NCBI GenBank assembly: GCA_016793885.1
Contig: JAEUHE010000125.1
Span: 1 to 42,593 of the forward strand
Direction of reading: 5' to 3'
DNA from: Verrucomicrobiales bacterium
GTDB lineage: Bacteria > Verrucomicrobiota > Verrucomicrobiia > Limisphaerales > UBA11320
Length of the DNA: 42,593 nt
The translations under genes and the position numbers were made by a program. Each line of letters opens with the position of its first letter. The stretch's first letter is position 1. Below the pieces are notes generated by a model. That model saw only the letters and a program-made list of their open reading frames with translations. It ran no database searches and had not been told where the DNA came from. Of this stretch, positions 8,808 to 18,064 are shown in pieces.

Positions 8808-10583
8808 ATGGGCACCTCGGGCTGGATTCAACTCACCTTGTTTGTTATCGTCTTGGCTGCCGTTACCAAGCCGATGGGGCTCTACCTTGTTCAGGCCCTC
8901 GATGCGGATGGCAAGACCTGGTTCGATCGGATCCTGCGACCGGTCGAACGGCTGACCTACCGCGCGATGGGAATGGACGCGCGCCAGGAACAGGACTGGA
9001 AGCAATACACCTTCGCCATGCTGGTGTTCAGCCTGGTCGGATGCCTGTTCACCTACGCCATTCTACGGCTTCAACATCTCCTTCCGCTCAACCCGCAAGG
9101 ATTCGGCGCGCTCAGCGAGGATCTCGCGTTCAACACTGCGGTGAGCTTTACGACCAACACAAACTGGCAAAGTTACGGGGGGGAGACAACCTTGTCCTAT
9201 CTGTCCCAGATGGTGGGCCTCACCTTTCACAACTTCGTGTCGGCCGCCACCGGGATCGCCATCGCCGCTGCGTTGGTTCGGGGAATTTCGCGGCATTCGG
9301 CGAGCACGCTGGGCAACTTCTGGGTGGACCTGGTCCGGACAACCTATTATCTGCTCCTGCCCATGTGCGTGGTCTTCGCCGCGGTCCTGATCTCCCAGGG
9401 GATGATCCAGAACTTCGAGCCCTACACGACCGCGAAGCTCACCGAGACCTACACGGTCCAGGTTCCAAAATCCGACGACCGAGGCCTGCCAGTGATGATC
9501 GATCAGATCGTGGAGGAGCAGACCATCGTTCAAGGCCCCATGGCGTCGCAGGTGGCCATCAAGATGCTCGGTACCAATGGCGGCGGATACGTCAACGCCA
9601 ATGCCGCGCACGGTTTCGAGAACCCGACACCGCTGTCGAACTTCCTGCAGATGCTCTCCATCTTTGTCATCGGCAGCGGCCTGACGTATTACCTGGGCCG
9701 GATGGTCAAGAATCAGAAACACGGATGGACGGTGTGGGCCACGATGATGGTGCTCTTCCTGACCGGAACCATGGCCTGCTGGTGGGCGGAATCAGCGGGA
9801 AACCCAATCCATCACCAACTGGGATTGGCCTCCAGCGACGGCAACATGGAGGGCAAGGAGGTGCGTTTTGGCATCTTCAATTCCGCCCTGTTCGCGACGG
9901 TGACCACCGCCGCTTCTTGCGGCGCCGTGAACTCCATGCATGACTCTTTCACGCCGTTGGGTGGGTTTGTTCCGCTCTTCAACATGCAGCTCGGCGAGAT
10001 CATCATTGGCGGCGTGGGCGCCGGACTTTATGGAATGCTGGTCTTCGTCGTGTTGGCCGTCTTTATCGCCGGCCTCATGGTCGGAAGGACGCCCGAATAT
10101 TTGGGCAAAAGGATCGAAGCCTACGAGGTCAAGATGGCGATGCTGACACTGCTCATCCTGGCCGTCTCGATCCTGGGATTGTCCTCCTGGGCTGCGGTCA
10201 GTGCCTGGGGAACCGCCGGGCTGAACAATCAAGGACCCCACGGGCTCGGGGAGATGCTCTACGCCTTTAGTTCAGCGACCGCCAACAACGGCAGCGCGTT
10301 TGCTGGGCTCACCGCCAATACCGTCTGGTATAACACCACCCTCGGGCTGGCCATGTTGATAGGCCGGTTTGCCATGATCGTGCCCATCCTGGGCCTGGCG
10401 GGATCGCTCGGCAGAAAAAAGATCTCTCCGCCCAGCGCCGGCACTTTCCCGGTTTCAGGGGGCACCTTCATGATTTTGCTGCTGGGGACCGTATTGCTAG
10501 TCGGTGCTCTGAACTTTCTACCGGCGCTGGCACTCGGGCCGGTGGTCGAGCACTTCCTCATGCATCAAGGAAAGCTGTTCTAA
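8808..10583 (+). CDS. kdpA: KdpA, potassium-binding channel subunit of the Kdp ATPase
   Basis: 591 residues, slightly longer than the usual 555-600. About ten membrane helices are visible. The selectivity-filter loops characteristic of this K+ channel superfamily subunit appear: TNTNWQSYGGE, TNGGGYVNANAAHGFENPTPLSN, TAASCGAVNSMHDSFTPLGG and TANNGSAFAGL. KdpA takes up K+ from the outside and hands it to KdpB. The gene follows kdpF closely and precedes kdpB by 27 bases. The ATG at 8808 is preceded by an AAGG motif at suitable distance. Confidence 0.97.
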   Translation: MGTSGWIQLTLFVIVLAAVTKPMGLYLVQALDADGKTWFDRILRPVERLTYRAMGMDARQEQDWKQYTFAMLVFSLVGCLFTYAILRLQHLLPLNPQGFGALSEDLAFNTAVSFTTNTNWQSYGGETTLSYLSQMVGLTFHNFVSAATGIAIAAALVRGISRHSASTLGNFWVDLVRTTYYLLLPMCVVFAAVLISQGMIQNFEPYTTAKLTETYTVQVPKSDDRGLPVMIDQIVEEQTIVQGPMASQVAIKMLGTNGGGYVNANAAHGFENPTPLSNFLQMLSIFVIGSGLTYYLGRMVKNQKHGWTVWATMMVLFLTGTMACWWAESAGNPIHHQLGLASSDGNMEGKEVRFGIFNSALFATVTTAASCGAVNSMHDSFTPLGGFVPLFNMQLGEIIIGGVGAGLYGMLVFVVLAVFIAGLMVGRTPEYLGKRIEAYEVKMAMLTLLILAVSILGLSSWAAVSAWGTAGLNNQGPHGLGEMLYAFSSATANNGSAFAGLTANTVWYNTTLGLAMLIGRFAMIVPILGLAGSLGRKKISPPSAGTFPVSGGTFMILLLGTVLLVGALNFLPALALGPVVEHFLMHQGKLF

Positions 10584-10610
10584 GAACTGTCTCACGAACG
10601 CTCGCCCCCT

Positions 10611-12650
10611 ATGACTTCGAAACCAACTTCCCTGCTGGATTGGAAAATCGTCGGTCCTGCCATTGGCGACTCCTTCGTTAAATTGGATCCGCGCCTGATG
10701 ATCAAAAACCCGGTGATGTTCGTAACGATGGTCGAGGCCGCCCTGACTACCGTCAGCATCTTCACTTCCTCGGACGAACGAGGTTTCGTCGCTCAGCTAG
10801 CCGTTTGGCTATGGTTCACGGTTCTTTTCGCAAATTTCGCCGAAGCAGTGGCCGAGGGCCGGGGAAAGGCCCAGGCGGAGAGCTTGCGCAAGGCGCGGAA
10901 AGAGACCACGGCACGTCGTCTGCGCAACGGGCGAGAGGAAGCCATCCCGGCACCCAGCCTCATGAAGGGCGATATCGTGGTCTGCGAGACGGGGGATGTC
11001 ATCCCGGCCGATGGCGATGTCATTGAAGGCATCGCGACCGTGGACGAGGCGGCTATCACGGGCGAATCGGCCCCCGTCATCCGGGAAAGCGGCGGCGACC
11101 GAAGTGCCGTCACCGGAGGAACCCGCGTCCTGAGTGATCGCATTCTCATCCGCGTGACCATGGAGCGGGGCCAGGGCTTCCTGGACCGCATGATCGGTCT
11201 CGTGGAGGGCGCCCAACGCCAGAAGACACCGAATGAGATTGCCCTCACCATTCTCTTGGCGGCCTTGACCTTCATCTTCCTGCTGGTCTGCGTAACGCTC
11301 AAACCGTTCGGCATCTACTCAGGTGCGGTCTTCTCCGCGCCCGTGCTGATCGCACTCCTGGTTTGCCTCATCCCCACGACCATCGGCGGACTGCTCAGTG
11401 CCATCGGCATCGCCGGAATGGACCGCGTGCTGCAACGGAATGTGTTGGCGATGAGCGGGCGGGCCGTCGAGGCGGCGGGCGACGTGGACGTTCTGCTCCT
11501 GGACAAGACCGGAACCATCACGCTCGGCAACCGCATGGCAACCGCCTTCCTGCCGGCTCCCGGCGTTGCCGCGGAGCACCTGGCGAATGCGGCTCAACTG
11601 GCCTCTCTGGCGGACGAAACCCCCGAAGGCCGCAGCATCTCCGTATTGGCCAAGCAGCAGTTCAATCTCCGCCCACGAGACGTCGGCGATTCGCATGCCA
11701 AGTTCGTTCCCTTCACCGCTCAGACGCGCATGAGCGGAGTGGACTTTCCGTCGACAGATGGTCACGCGACGCGATCCATCCGCAAAGGGGCGTCCGAGGC
11801 GATTCGTCGGCATGTGGAGTCGCTGGGCGGAAGTTTTCCCAAGGAGATCAGCCAGGGCGTGGATGAGGTCTCCCGCGCAGGCGGGACGCCGCTGGTAGTG
11901 GCCGAGGGGCGCGAGGTGCTTGGGATCGTTCAGTTGAAGGACGTCGTCAAGGGCGGCATCAAGGATCGTTTCGCACAGCTGCGCCGAATGGGAATTCGGA
12001 CGGTAATGGTGACGGGCGACAATCCCTTGACCGCAGCCGCCATCGCGGCGGAGGCCGGCGTCGACGACTTTATGGCGCAAGCCACTCCCGAGCAGAAGCT
12101 GCAGCGCATCCGCGATGAACAGGCGGGAGGCCACCTGGTTGCGATGACGGGAGACGGAACCAACGACGCCCCTGCCCTGGCCCAGGCCGATGTGGGTGTT
12201 GCCATGAACACTGGCACGCAAGCCGCTCGGGAAGCCGGGAACATGGTGGATCTCGATAGCAACCCCACCAAGCTCCTGGATATCGTCGAAATAGGAAAGC
12301 AGATGCTGATCACCAGGGGATCACTCACGACCTTCAGTATCGCTAACGACGTCGCGAAGTACTTCGCGATCATTCCGGCCATGCTCATGGTCACCTTTCC
12401 CGCGATCGCCCCCTTAAATGTCATGCACCTGCACAGCCCGACGAGCGCGATCCTAAGCGCCGTCATTTTCAACGCCCTGCTGATTGTCGCTCTGATCCCG
12501 CTAGCGCTACGCGGGGTCAAGTACACGCCCATCGGCGCGCTGGCAACTCTCCAACGCAACCTCTTGGTCTATGGTCTGGGCGGAGTCATCATGCCTTTCA
12601 TCGGTATCAAGGCCGTCGATATGCTGATCACTGCAGTCAACCTCGTTTGA
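10611..12650 (+). CDS. kdpB: KdpB, P-type ATPase catalytic subunit
   Basis: 679 residues, normal for KdpB. P-type ATPase landmarks are in order: the TGES-type actuator motif ([10 protein letters not shown]), the phosphorylation site with Asp298 in [13 protein letters not shown], the nucleotide-binding domain with KGAS, and the hinge motif [22 protein letters not shown]. Seven membrane helices are expected. It hydrolyses ATP to drive K+ import through KdpA. The stop codon overlaps a possible TTG start of kdpC, and the four structural genes are clearly one operon. Confidence 0.97.
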   Translation: MTSKPTSLLDWKIVGPAIGDSFVKLDPRLMIKNPVMFVTMVEAALTTVSIFTSSDERGFVAQLAVWLWFTVLFANFAEAVAEGRGKAQAESLRKARKETTARRLRNGREEAIPAPSLMKGDIVVCETGDVIPADGDVIEGIATVDEAAITGESAPVIRESGGDRSAVTGGTRVLSDRILIRVTMERGQGFLDRMIGLVEGAQRQKTPNEIALTILLAALTFIFLLVCVTLKPFGIYSGAVFSAPVLIALLVCLIPTTIGGLLSAIGIAGMDRVLQRNVLAMSGRAVEAAGDVDVLLLDKTGTITLGNRMATAFLPAPGVAAEHLANAAQLASLADETPEGRSISVLAKQQFNLRPRDVGDSHAKFVPFTAQTRMSGVDFPSTDGHATRSIRKGASEAIRRHVESLGGSFPKEISQGVDEVSRAGGTPLVVAEGREVLGIVQLKDVVKGGIKDRFAQLRRMGIRTVMVTGDNPLTAAAIAAEAGVDDFMAQATPEQKLQRIRDEQAGGHLVAMTGDGTNDAPALAQADVGVAMNTGTQAAREAGNMVDLDSNPTKLLDIVEIGKQMLITRGSLTTFSIANDVAKYFAIIPAMLMVTFPAIAPLNVMHLHSPTSAILSAVIFNALLIVALIPLALRGVKYTPIGALATLQRNLLVYGLGGVIMPFIGIKAVDMLITAVNLV

Positions 12651-12658
12651 CGTCTACT

Positions 12659-13255
12659 ATGACTCACAGATTTCTCTCTGACCTTCGCGCAGGCATCCTC
12701 TCCACCCTCATCTTGGGCGTGGCTTGCTGTGGCTTGTATCCGCTCATCGTATTCGGAATCGGGAAGGCTCTATTTCCCGACCAAGCGGCCGGCAGCCTGA
12801 TCCGTGACCAGACCGGGCTTATTCGCGGCTCAAAGTTGCTTGGCCAGAATTTCAGCGGGGAGGGATACTTTCACCCGCGGCCCTCGGTAGCCGGCCATGG
12901 CTACGATGCCGCCAACTCCGGCGGCAGCAACCTGGGTCCGACGTCACGAAAGCTCCATGACGCACTTAAGGTGCGGGCGGACACCTATCGAAAGCGGAAC
13001 GGGCTGCCATCCACGGATGCCGTTCCGGCCGACGCCGTGACGGCCTCCGCCAGCGGCCTAGACCCTCATATTTCGCTTCAGAACGCGGCGCTACAAGCGC
13101 GCCGCGTCGCGAGGGCCCGTCAGCTCGAGTTGCAGAAAGTCCTGGGTCTCGTTCGCGAGAACACCGATGGCCCGGACCTCGGTATCCTAGGGGAACCCGG
13201 AGTGAATGTGCTAAAGCTGAACCTGGCGTTGGATGCGATTAGCGCCACTCGATGA
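12659..13255 (+). CDS. kdpC: KdpC, potassium ATPase accessory subunit
   Basis: 198 residues from ATG 12659, giving MTHRFLSDLRAGI. A TTG four codons earlier, overlapping the kdpB stop, is an alternative. One N-terminal membrane helix (about 10-32) is followed by the periplasmic KdpC domain with LIRDQTGLIRGSKLLGQNF, YFHPRPS, NSGGSNLGPTS and, near the end, VARARQLE. KdpC stabilises the complex and raises its affinity for ATP or K+. A 387-base gap with repeats separates it from kdpD, so the sensor genes may have their own promoter. Confidence 0.95.
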   Translation: MTHRFLSDLRAGILSTLILGVACCGLYPLIVFGIGKALFPDQAAGSLIRDQTGLIRGSKLLGQNFSGEGYFHPRPSVAGHGYDAANSGGSNLGPTSRKLHDALKVRADTYRKRNGLPSTDAVPADAVTASASGLDPHISLQNAALQARRVARARQLELQKVLGLVRENTDGPDLGILGEPGVNVLKLNLALDAISATR

Positions 13256-13642
13256 ACCAGGGAAAACCAGACAGGTCTGGACACGCCAAGGGGCAGGACG
13301 AGAGAATGGTGCCCTATGGACCGCGGTGGCACGACACCGCTGTTCCTTCACGCCGCCTGATCCCCGACCACGCACCCATTCACCGAGGAAGCCGAGGTGC
13401 CACTCCGTCGCGCGCAGGAAAAGCGGAGACATGTCTCCGCACTCCACAGAGCCACACTTCTTCGCAAGTCACTGGAGAGCAAGAACGCTCTATGGACCGC
13501 GGTGGCACGACACCGCTGTTCCTTCACGTCACTTTATGCCCCCGGATTCAGCCAATCACATGCGGCACTCCCCTGATCCTTCTGGCCCGCCTCCGCCATC
13601 CCAAGAAAGCTTGCCTTTTAAACTCCATCCGGTGGACTTGGC
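13256..13642. repeat. kdpC-kdpD gap filled with interspersed repeats
   Basis: This 387-base gap carries two copies of a 39-base repeat (CTATGGACCGCGGTGGCACG and the next 19 bases) at 13314-13352 and 13490-13528. A third copy lies at 35267-35305. Between them lies a perfect 18-base palindrome, GCGGAGACATGTCTCCGC, at 13423-13440. Open frames here have atypical composition and are not convincing genes. The repeats could affect transcript stability between kdpFABC and kdpDE, or they may be mobile debris. Confidence 0.75.
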
Positions 13643-16327
13643 ATGAGCGAAATGTCTGACGACGATCGACGAAACCCGGATGCGCTTTTAGCTTCCATCA
13701 AGCGCGAGGAAGCCCAACGAAAGCGCGGACGGCTCAAAGTGTTCCTGGGAATGTGTCCCGGTGTCGGCAAGACGTTCGCCATGCTGGAGGCAGGCCATCG
13801 GGAATTAAAGGCAGGTCGCGATGTGGTCGTGGGCCATGTCGAAACGCATCAACGTCAGGAGACCGATTCGTTGGTAAGCGGACTGCCTCAGGTTCCCCAT
13901 CTGGAGCTCGAATATCGCGGGATGCGACTACACGAGCTTAACTTGGATGAGCTCCTCGCGCGACATCCCCAGATCGCACTGGTGGACGAACTCGCGCATA
14001 CCAACGCGCCCGGCTCCCGACATCCCAAGCGCTGGCAGGACGTCCAGGAACTGCTTAGTTCCGGCATCGATGTGTTTACCACCCTCAACGTTCAACACGT
14101 GGATAGCCGCGCGGATACCGTACGACAGATCACCGGTGCCGAGATCCGTGAGACCGTTCCGGACAGCCTGTTGGACGAGGCTATCATGGAGCTGGTCGAT
14201 ATCCCGCCAGCCGAGCTGCTGCGGCGGCTCCAAGAAGGCAAAGTGTATGTTCCGGATCGTGCCGCAGCTGCCGCCCAAAACTTTTTCCGAGAGGCTAACC
14301 TCACGGCTCTCCGTGAGATTGCGCTGCGACTCGTGGCCGAACATGTGGGCGTCGACACTCGCGAACTGCGCCAAGCCCTCCCAGGTGCCGGGCCGTGGAA
14401 AACCAGCGTGCGTCTCATGGTGGCGGTGGGGCCCAGCCCTTTGTCAGCATCCCTCGTCCGCTGGACGCGGCGGCTCGCGGACGCGCTCCAGGCCCCTTGG
14501 CTGGCGGTCTCCGTCGAAGGCTCCAATCCTGTTCACGAGGACCAGCAAGCTCGCCTCGCCGCAAACTTGAACCTGGCCCGACAGCTAGGAGGCGAGGTCG
14601 TTACAACGGTGGACGAGGACATGGTTCGCGGCCTCCTGCGCTCTGCCCGCGAGCACGACGTCACCCAGATTGTGTTCGGGAAACCCGGCCCGGGCAGATG
14701 GCTCGGCGTCCGCCAGCGGAGACACGTGTTGCGCCGGCTCGTGGAATCCAGCGGCGACATCGACGTTCTGGTGGTGCGGGCCGACAAACCCGAGACCCCC
14801 CCTCCCGCGAAGGCCGCGTTGCTAAACCTGGAGTCACAGAGTGGTCAATACTTGGCCGCCTTCGCGAGTTGCGCCGCCGTCACCCTGGTAGCATGGGTCT
14901 TACAGCGCTGGATTGGGTATCAGACGGTCGCGCTCATCTTTCTCTCTGCGGTCGTGCTACTCGCCATGTTCGTCGGGCGGGGCCCCATCTTCTTCGCTGC
15001 CACATTGACCGCTCTCTCCTGGAACTTCCTGTTCGTGCCGCCGCTGTTCACCCTCTGGATCACCGGCTTCCACGACTCGATGATGTTCGCGCTGTACTTC
15101 TTGGTCGCCCTCGCCACCGGCCAGCTGACGGCCAGGCAGCGGCTCCAGCAAGCCGCGGACCGCGAACGCGAGAAACGGACAGCTGCGCTGTACCGCCTGA
15201 CTCGCGAACTCGCCGCCGCTACCGATTACGCGCAAGTCCTGGGCGCGGCCATCAAAGAGGTGGGAGCCGCTTTCGATGCGGATGTCGCGCTCATGCTGTC
15301 CGGATCGAACGAGAATCAGGAGCTGGTTCGCTACTTCGCCGCGCCCTGGCTGCTGGATGACAAGGAGGAGGCGGTAGCGGCCTGGGCGTTTCACCACGAT
15401 CAACCAGCCGGCCGCTTCACGGATACGCTGCCGCAGGCCGCGGGCTTGCATTGCCCCCTCAGCGCGGGGGGGAAATCATCGGGCGTGATCGCGTTGCGAT
15501 TTCGCTCCTCCCAGCCCCTCTCGATCCAGCAACGAAGCCTGCTTGAGAGCTTCGTACGGCAGATTGCCTTGGTCATCGATCGCCAACGGCTGAAGGAAGG
15601 CGAATTTGGCGCACAGCTCATCGCCAAGTCGGAGCAGCTGAGCCGAACCCTTCTGAACTCCGTCTCGCACGAGCTGCGTACTCCCATCTCGGCGATCATC
15701 AGCGCAACGAGCGCTTTGGCCGGGGCGGGCCCGCTTAACGAGGCGCAGCGGGGGCTGTCCGAGGAGATCGACCTGGCGTCAAAGCGATTGAATCGAGTCG
15801 TGCAGAACCTGCTCGGCGCGGCGCGCCTGCAGTCCGGACACATTGCGCCCAAAATGGATTGGTGTGACGTGGCCGAATGGGTCGAGATTTCGGTTCAGGC
15901 GTTGGGACGGCAGTTGGAAGGACGCACCATCCTACGCGACATTCCCCGCGACCTGCCCTTGATCCGAGGTGATCTCGTGCTGCTGGAGCAGGCGCTGAAC
16001 AATCTCCTTCTGAACGCGTCGACGTACACTCCCCCCGGAACGCCTATCGAGATTGGGGCTGCGCGAGACACTAAACACCTGATCCTAACGGTAGCCGACC
16101 ATGGCCCCGGTCTCTCGACTCACGAACTTGATCGCGTCTTCGATCTCTTTCATCGCGGCCCCGATGCCGCGGCGGGCGGAACCGGCCTCGGACTGGCCAT
16201 CGTGAAGGGCTTCGTTGAGGCCCAGGGAGGCCAAGTCACCGCGAGTAACCGTCCGGGAGGCGGTGCTCAGTTTTCCATCTCTCTTCCGCTCGCGGAACCT
16301 CCACCTCCCCCAGCTCAACAGACATGA
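13643..16327 (+). CDS. kdpD: KdpD, osmosensitive K+ sensor histidine kinase
   Basis: 894 residues, the full-length KdpD plan. An N-terminal KdpD domain has the P-loop GMCPGVGKT (37-45) and the VDELAHTNAPGSRHPKRW segment. It is followed by a universal-stress-protein-like domain (about 250-370), four membrane helices (about 405-495) and a GAF-like domain (about 520-640). Then come a HisKA domain with the phosphoacceptor His676 in NSVSHELRTPISAI and a HATPase domain with GTGLGLAIVKGFVE. It senses low K+ or osmotic stress and phosphorylates KdpE. The stop overlaps the kdpE start (ATGA), so the two are coupled. Confidence 0.96.
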   Translation: MSEMSDDDRRNPDALLASIKREEAQRKRGRLKVFLGMCPGVGKTFAMLEAGHRELKAGRDVVVGHVETHQRQETDSLVSGLPQVPHLELEYRGMRLHELNLDELLARHPQIALVDELAHTNAPGSRHPKRWQDVQELLSSGIDVFTTLNVQHVDSRADTVRQITGAEIRETVPDSLLDEAIMELVDIPPAELLRRLQEGKVYVPDRAAAAAQNFFREANLTALREIALRLVAEHVGVDTRELRQALPGAGPWKTSVRLMVAVGPSPLSASLVRWTRRLADALQAPWLAVSVEGSNPVHEDQQARLAANLNLARQLGGEVVTTVDEDMVRGLLRSAREHDVTQIVFGKPGPGRWLGVRQRRHVLRRLVESSGDIDVLVVRADKPETPPPAKAALLNLESQSGQYLAAFASCAAVTLVAWVLQRWIGYQTVALIFLSAVVLLAMFVGRGPIFFAATLTALSWNFLFVPPLFTLWITGFHDSMMFALYFLVALATGQLTARQRLQQAADREREKRTAALYRLTRELAAATDYAQVLGAAIKEVGAAFDADVALMLSGSNENQELVRYFAAPWLLDDKEEAVAAWAFHHDQPAGRFTDTLPQAAGLHCPLSAGGKSSGVIALRFRSSQPLSIQQRSLLESFVRQIALVIDRQRLKEGEFGAQLIAKSEQLSRTLLNSVSHELRTPISAIISATSALAGAGPLNEAQRGLSEEIDLASKRLNRVVQNLLGAARLQSGHIAPKMDWCDVAEWVEISVQALGRQLEGRTILRDIPRDLPLIRGDLVLLEQALNNLLLNASTYTPPGTPIEIGAARDTKHLILTVADHGPGLSTHELDRVFDLFHRGPDAAAGGTGLGLAIVKGFVEAQGGQVTASNRPGGGAQFSISLPLAEPPPPPAQQT

Positions 16328-17028
16328 ACCGGACCTCACAAAAGCCAGCCTGGATGGCGCTAGTCATCGATGACGAGCCTCAAATGCGCCGCCTGCTGTC
16401 GCATGTCCTCGAGGCCCACGGGTATCGCGTGATCCTCGCCGAACGAGGCGAGGAGGGCTTGCTGCTGGCGTCTCAGCATCGGCCTGATATCATTCTGCTG
16501 GATCTCGGACTGCCCGATCTACCCGGCGAAACCGTGCTCAAGCAGCTTCGCGAGTGGTCCGCCACCTCCATCGTGGTTCTCACCGTCCAGGACGCTGCGG
16601 CGCAGAAGGTGGCTTTGCTCGACGAGGGCGCGGATGACTACATCACCAAGCCGTTCGACACCGGAGAACTGCTGGCGCGCATGCGCGCCGCGCTGCGCCA
16701 TCGGCAGGGACCCAGCGCGGATCCGCTGTTCCGAGCCGGCCCTCTCGAGGTCGATCTCGCCGCACGTCTCGTTCGCAAGCAGGGTCAGGAGGTGAAGCTG
16801 ACGCCGATCGAGTATTCCCTGCTCCGCCTGTTCGTGACACATGCCGGAAAGGTCCTGACCCACCGGCAAATTCTGACGGAGGTGTGGGGCCCCAATGTCT
16901 CTGGAGAGACCCACTTTCTCCGCGTGCACATCGCCCACCTGCGCGACAAGATCGAAGCCGCTCCCGGCCGTGCCAAACTCATCGTCACCGAGCCTGGAGT
17001 TGGATACCGACTACGCTTGCCCGAGTAA
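16324..17028 (+). CDS. kdpE: KdpE, OmpR-family response regulator
   Basis: 234 residues. The receiver domain (about 12-125) has the acidic pair Asp16-Asp17, the phosphoacceptor Asp60 in DIILLDLGLPD and the conserved Lys in DDYITKPFD. The C-terminal winged-helix DNA-binding domain (about 135-232) includes LTPIEYSLLRLFVTHAGKVLTHRQIL and VGYRLRLPE. Phosphorylated KdpE activates the kdpFABC promoter; the TTAAC repeats at 8495-8532 are a plausible target. It is the last gene of the potassium block. The next gene, on the same strand, starts 160 bases later and looks unrelated. Confidence 0.96.
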   Translation: MNRTSQKPAWMALVIDDEPQMRRLLSHVLEAHGYRVILAERGEEGLLLASQHRPDIILLDLGLPDLPGETVLKQLREWSATSIVVLTVQDAAAQKVALLDEGADDYITKPFDTGELLARMRAALRHRQGPSADPLFRAGPLEVDLAARLVRKQGQEVKLTPIEYSLLRLFVTHAGKVLTHRQILTEVWGPNVSGETHFLRVHIAHLRDKIEAAPGRAKLIVTEPGVGYRLRLPE

Positions 17029-17135
17029 TCGTACCCTTCGTTCCTTTGAAGCGTTGAATTACCGTCACCAGGATTGCCTCAGGGTCCATTGTCATCATCG
17101 AGAGGCGAACTCCTGCGAGCCCAGACCTGATCCCT

Positions 17136-17225
17136 GCTGTGAGCCCCACCGATCAAGGGCTGCTGGACTTCCCCCTAAACTCCCCCCCATGACCAATCCG
17201 ATGAACGTACGTTCAGGGGATTTGT
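17136..17225 (+). repeat. Diverged repeat unit (R0) at the 5' end of the PaaX-like gene
   Basis: CGATGAACGTACGTTCA at 17199-17215 is identical to the core of the array repeats downstream. Upstream of it the order AGCCCCACCG, ATCA, a C-rich stretch and ACTCCCCCC parallels the inter-repeat sequence of the array (AGCCCCATCG, ATCA, C-rich, ACTCCCCCC). The flanking stem differs from the array copies but still pairs: CCAATCC on the left against GGATTTG on the right, 6 of 7 positions. The gene start codon (17189) lies within this unit. Confidence 0.7.
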
Positions 17226-18064
17226 ACTGGCTCGTTGGCAAGGTCGTAGTTAGTCTAGGCCTTCCAATGAGGCCAAGGACCAAGGAGTTGCTGTATCTAA
17301 TGCTATGGACTTTCGAGACGCTATCGCGTCCGAGTTTTCGCAATATCGGTGAGTCGTTTGAAGGATGGGCTTACCGAAGAGGGTTCCTTGGACGACTCCA
17401 GGAGTTGGAAGCCATGAAGTTTGTCGAGCGGCGAGACGTCGGTCTAAAGAGGATGTTCCGGCTTACGGAGAGCGGCAGACTCCATGCGCTGGGCGGCTCC
17501 GATCCAGAATCACAATGGAACAGGCCTTGGGATGGGAAATGGCGGCTGGTCATCTTTGATGTTCCCAATGAGCACACTCGACTCAGGAATCGTTTCCGAG
17601 CGCAACTCCGGCGGGCAGGCTATGGGTGGCTGCAGAACAGCGTTTGGGTTAGCCCGGATCGACCGTCCATCGATCGGACCATTCTGAAACTGACCGAGGC
17701 TGATGTCGAATCACTCGTGCTTCTGGAGGCCACCCCCATCGCCGGGGAGTCGAACTCAGACATCGTGAGTGGTGCCTGGAATTTTTCCCTTATTAACCAG
17801 CGCTACGAGAGTCATGGGAACATCCTGGCCCAAAAGCCCACAATCGCCGATCGAGAGCCGACCTCTGCGGGGAGGCTGCTTGAATGGGCTAGGCAAGAAC
17901 TAGCGGCCTGGGAGGCGGTGATGGAGGTGGATCCATTGCTGCCGAGAGTACTGTTACCCGCCGACTATCGAGGTATGGAAGCCTGGGGCAAAAGAAAGCA
18001 AGTCATGGGTGAAGTCGGTGCACTGCTACGTGAGCTTCCACCGAAGTCCCTACCAACTCGATGA
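17189..18064 (+). CDS. PaaX-family protein with Cas2-like domain, nested between palindromic repeats
   Basis: 291 residues from ATG 17189; an ATG at 17201 is the alternative. An N-terminal winged-helix region (about 30-100) includes KELLYLMLWTF and MFRLTESGRLHAL. The middle Cas2-like ferredoxin-fold domain (about 115-185) carries KWRLVIFDVP with Asp124 at the end of the first strand, and LQNSVWVSP. The C-terminal PaaX part (about 190-265) has GAWNFSLINQRY and DPLLPRVLLPADYRG. Classical PaaX represses phenylacetate degradation, but no such genes are present here. The gene begins in one copy of a palindrome and its stop codon lies in the next copy. Third codon positions look more A/T-rich than in kdp genes, suggesting transfer. 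It may be an autoregulator or a Cas2-like nuclease acting on the repeats; neither is proven. Confidence 0.85.
   Translation: MTNPMNVRSGDLYWLVGKVVVSLGLPMRPRTKELLYLMLWTFETLSRPSFRNIGESFEGWAYRRGFLGRLQELEAMKFVERRDVGLKRMFRLTESGRLHALGGSDPESQWNRPWDGKWRLVIFDVPNEHTRLRNRFRAQLRRAGYGWLQNSVWVSPDRPSIDRTILKLTEADVESLVLLEATPIAGESNSDIVSGAWNFSLINQRYESHGNILAQKPTIADREPTSAGRLLEWARQELAAWEAVMEVDPLLPRVLLPADYRGMEAWGKRKQVMGEVGALLRELPPKSLPTR

Noticed and set aside
13264-13659. Protein-coding ORFs in the kdpC-kdpD gap
   Set aside because: The frames run through the 39-base repeats in different phases and encode low-complexity sequence.
16895-17188. N-terminal extension of the PaaX-like protein
   Set aside because: The frame is open upstream but lies within kdpE for most of its length, and the PaaX fold is complete from the ATG at 17189.
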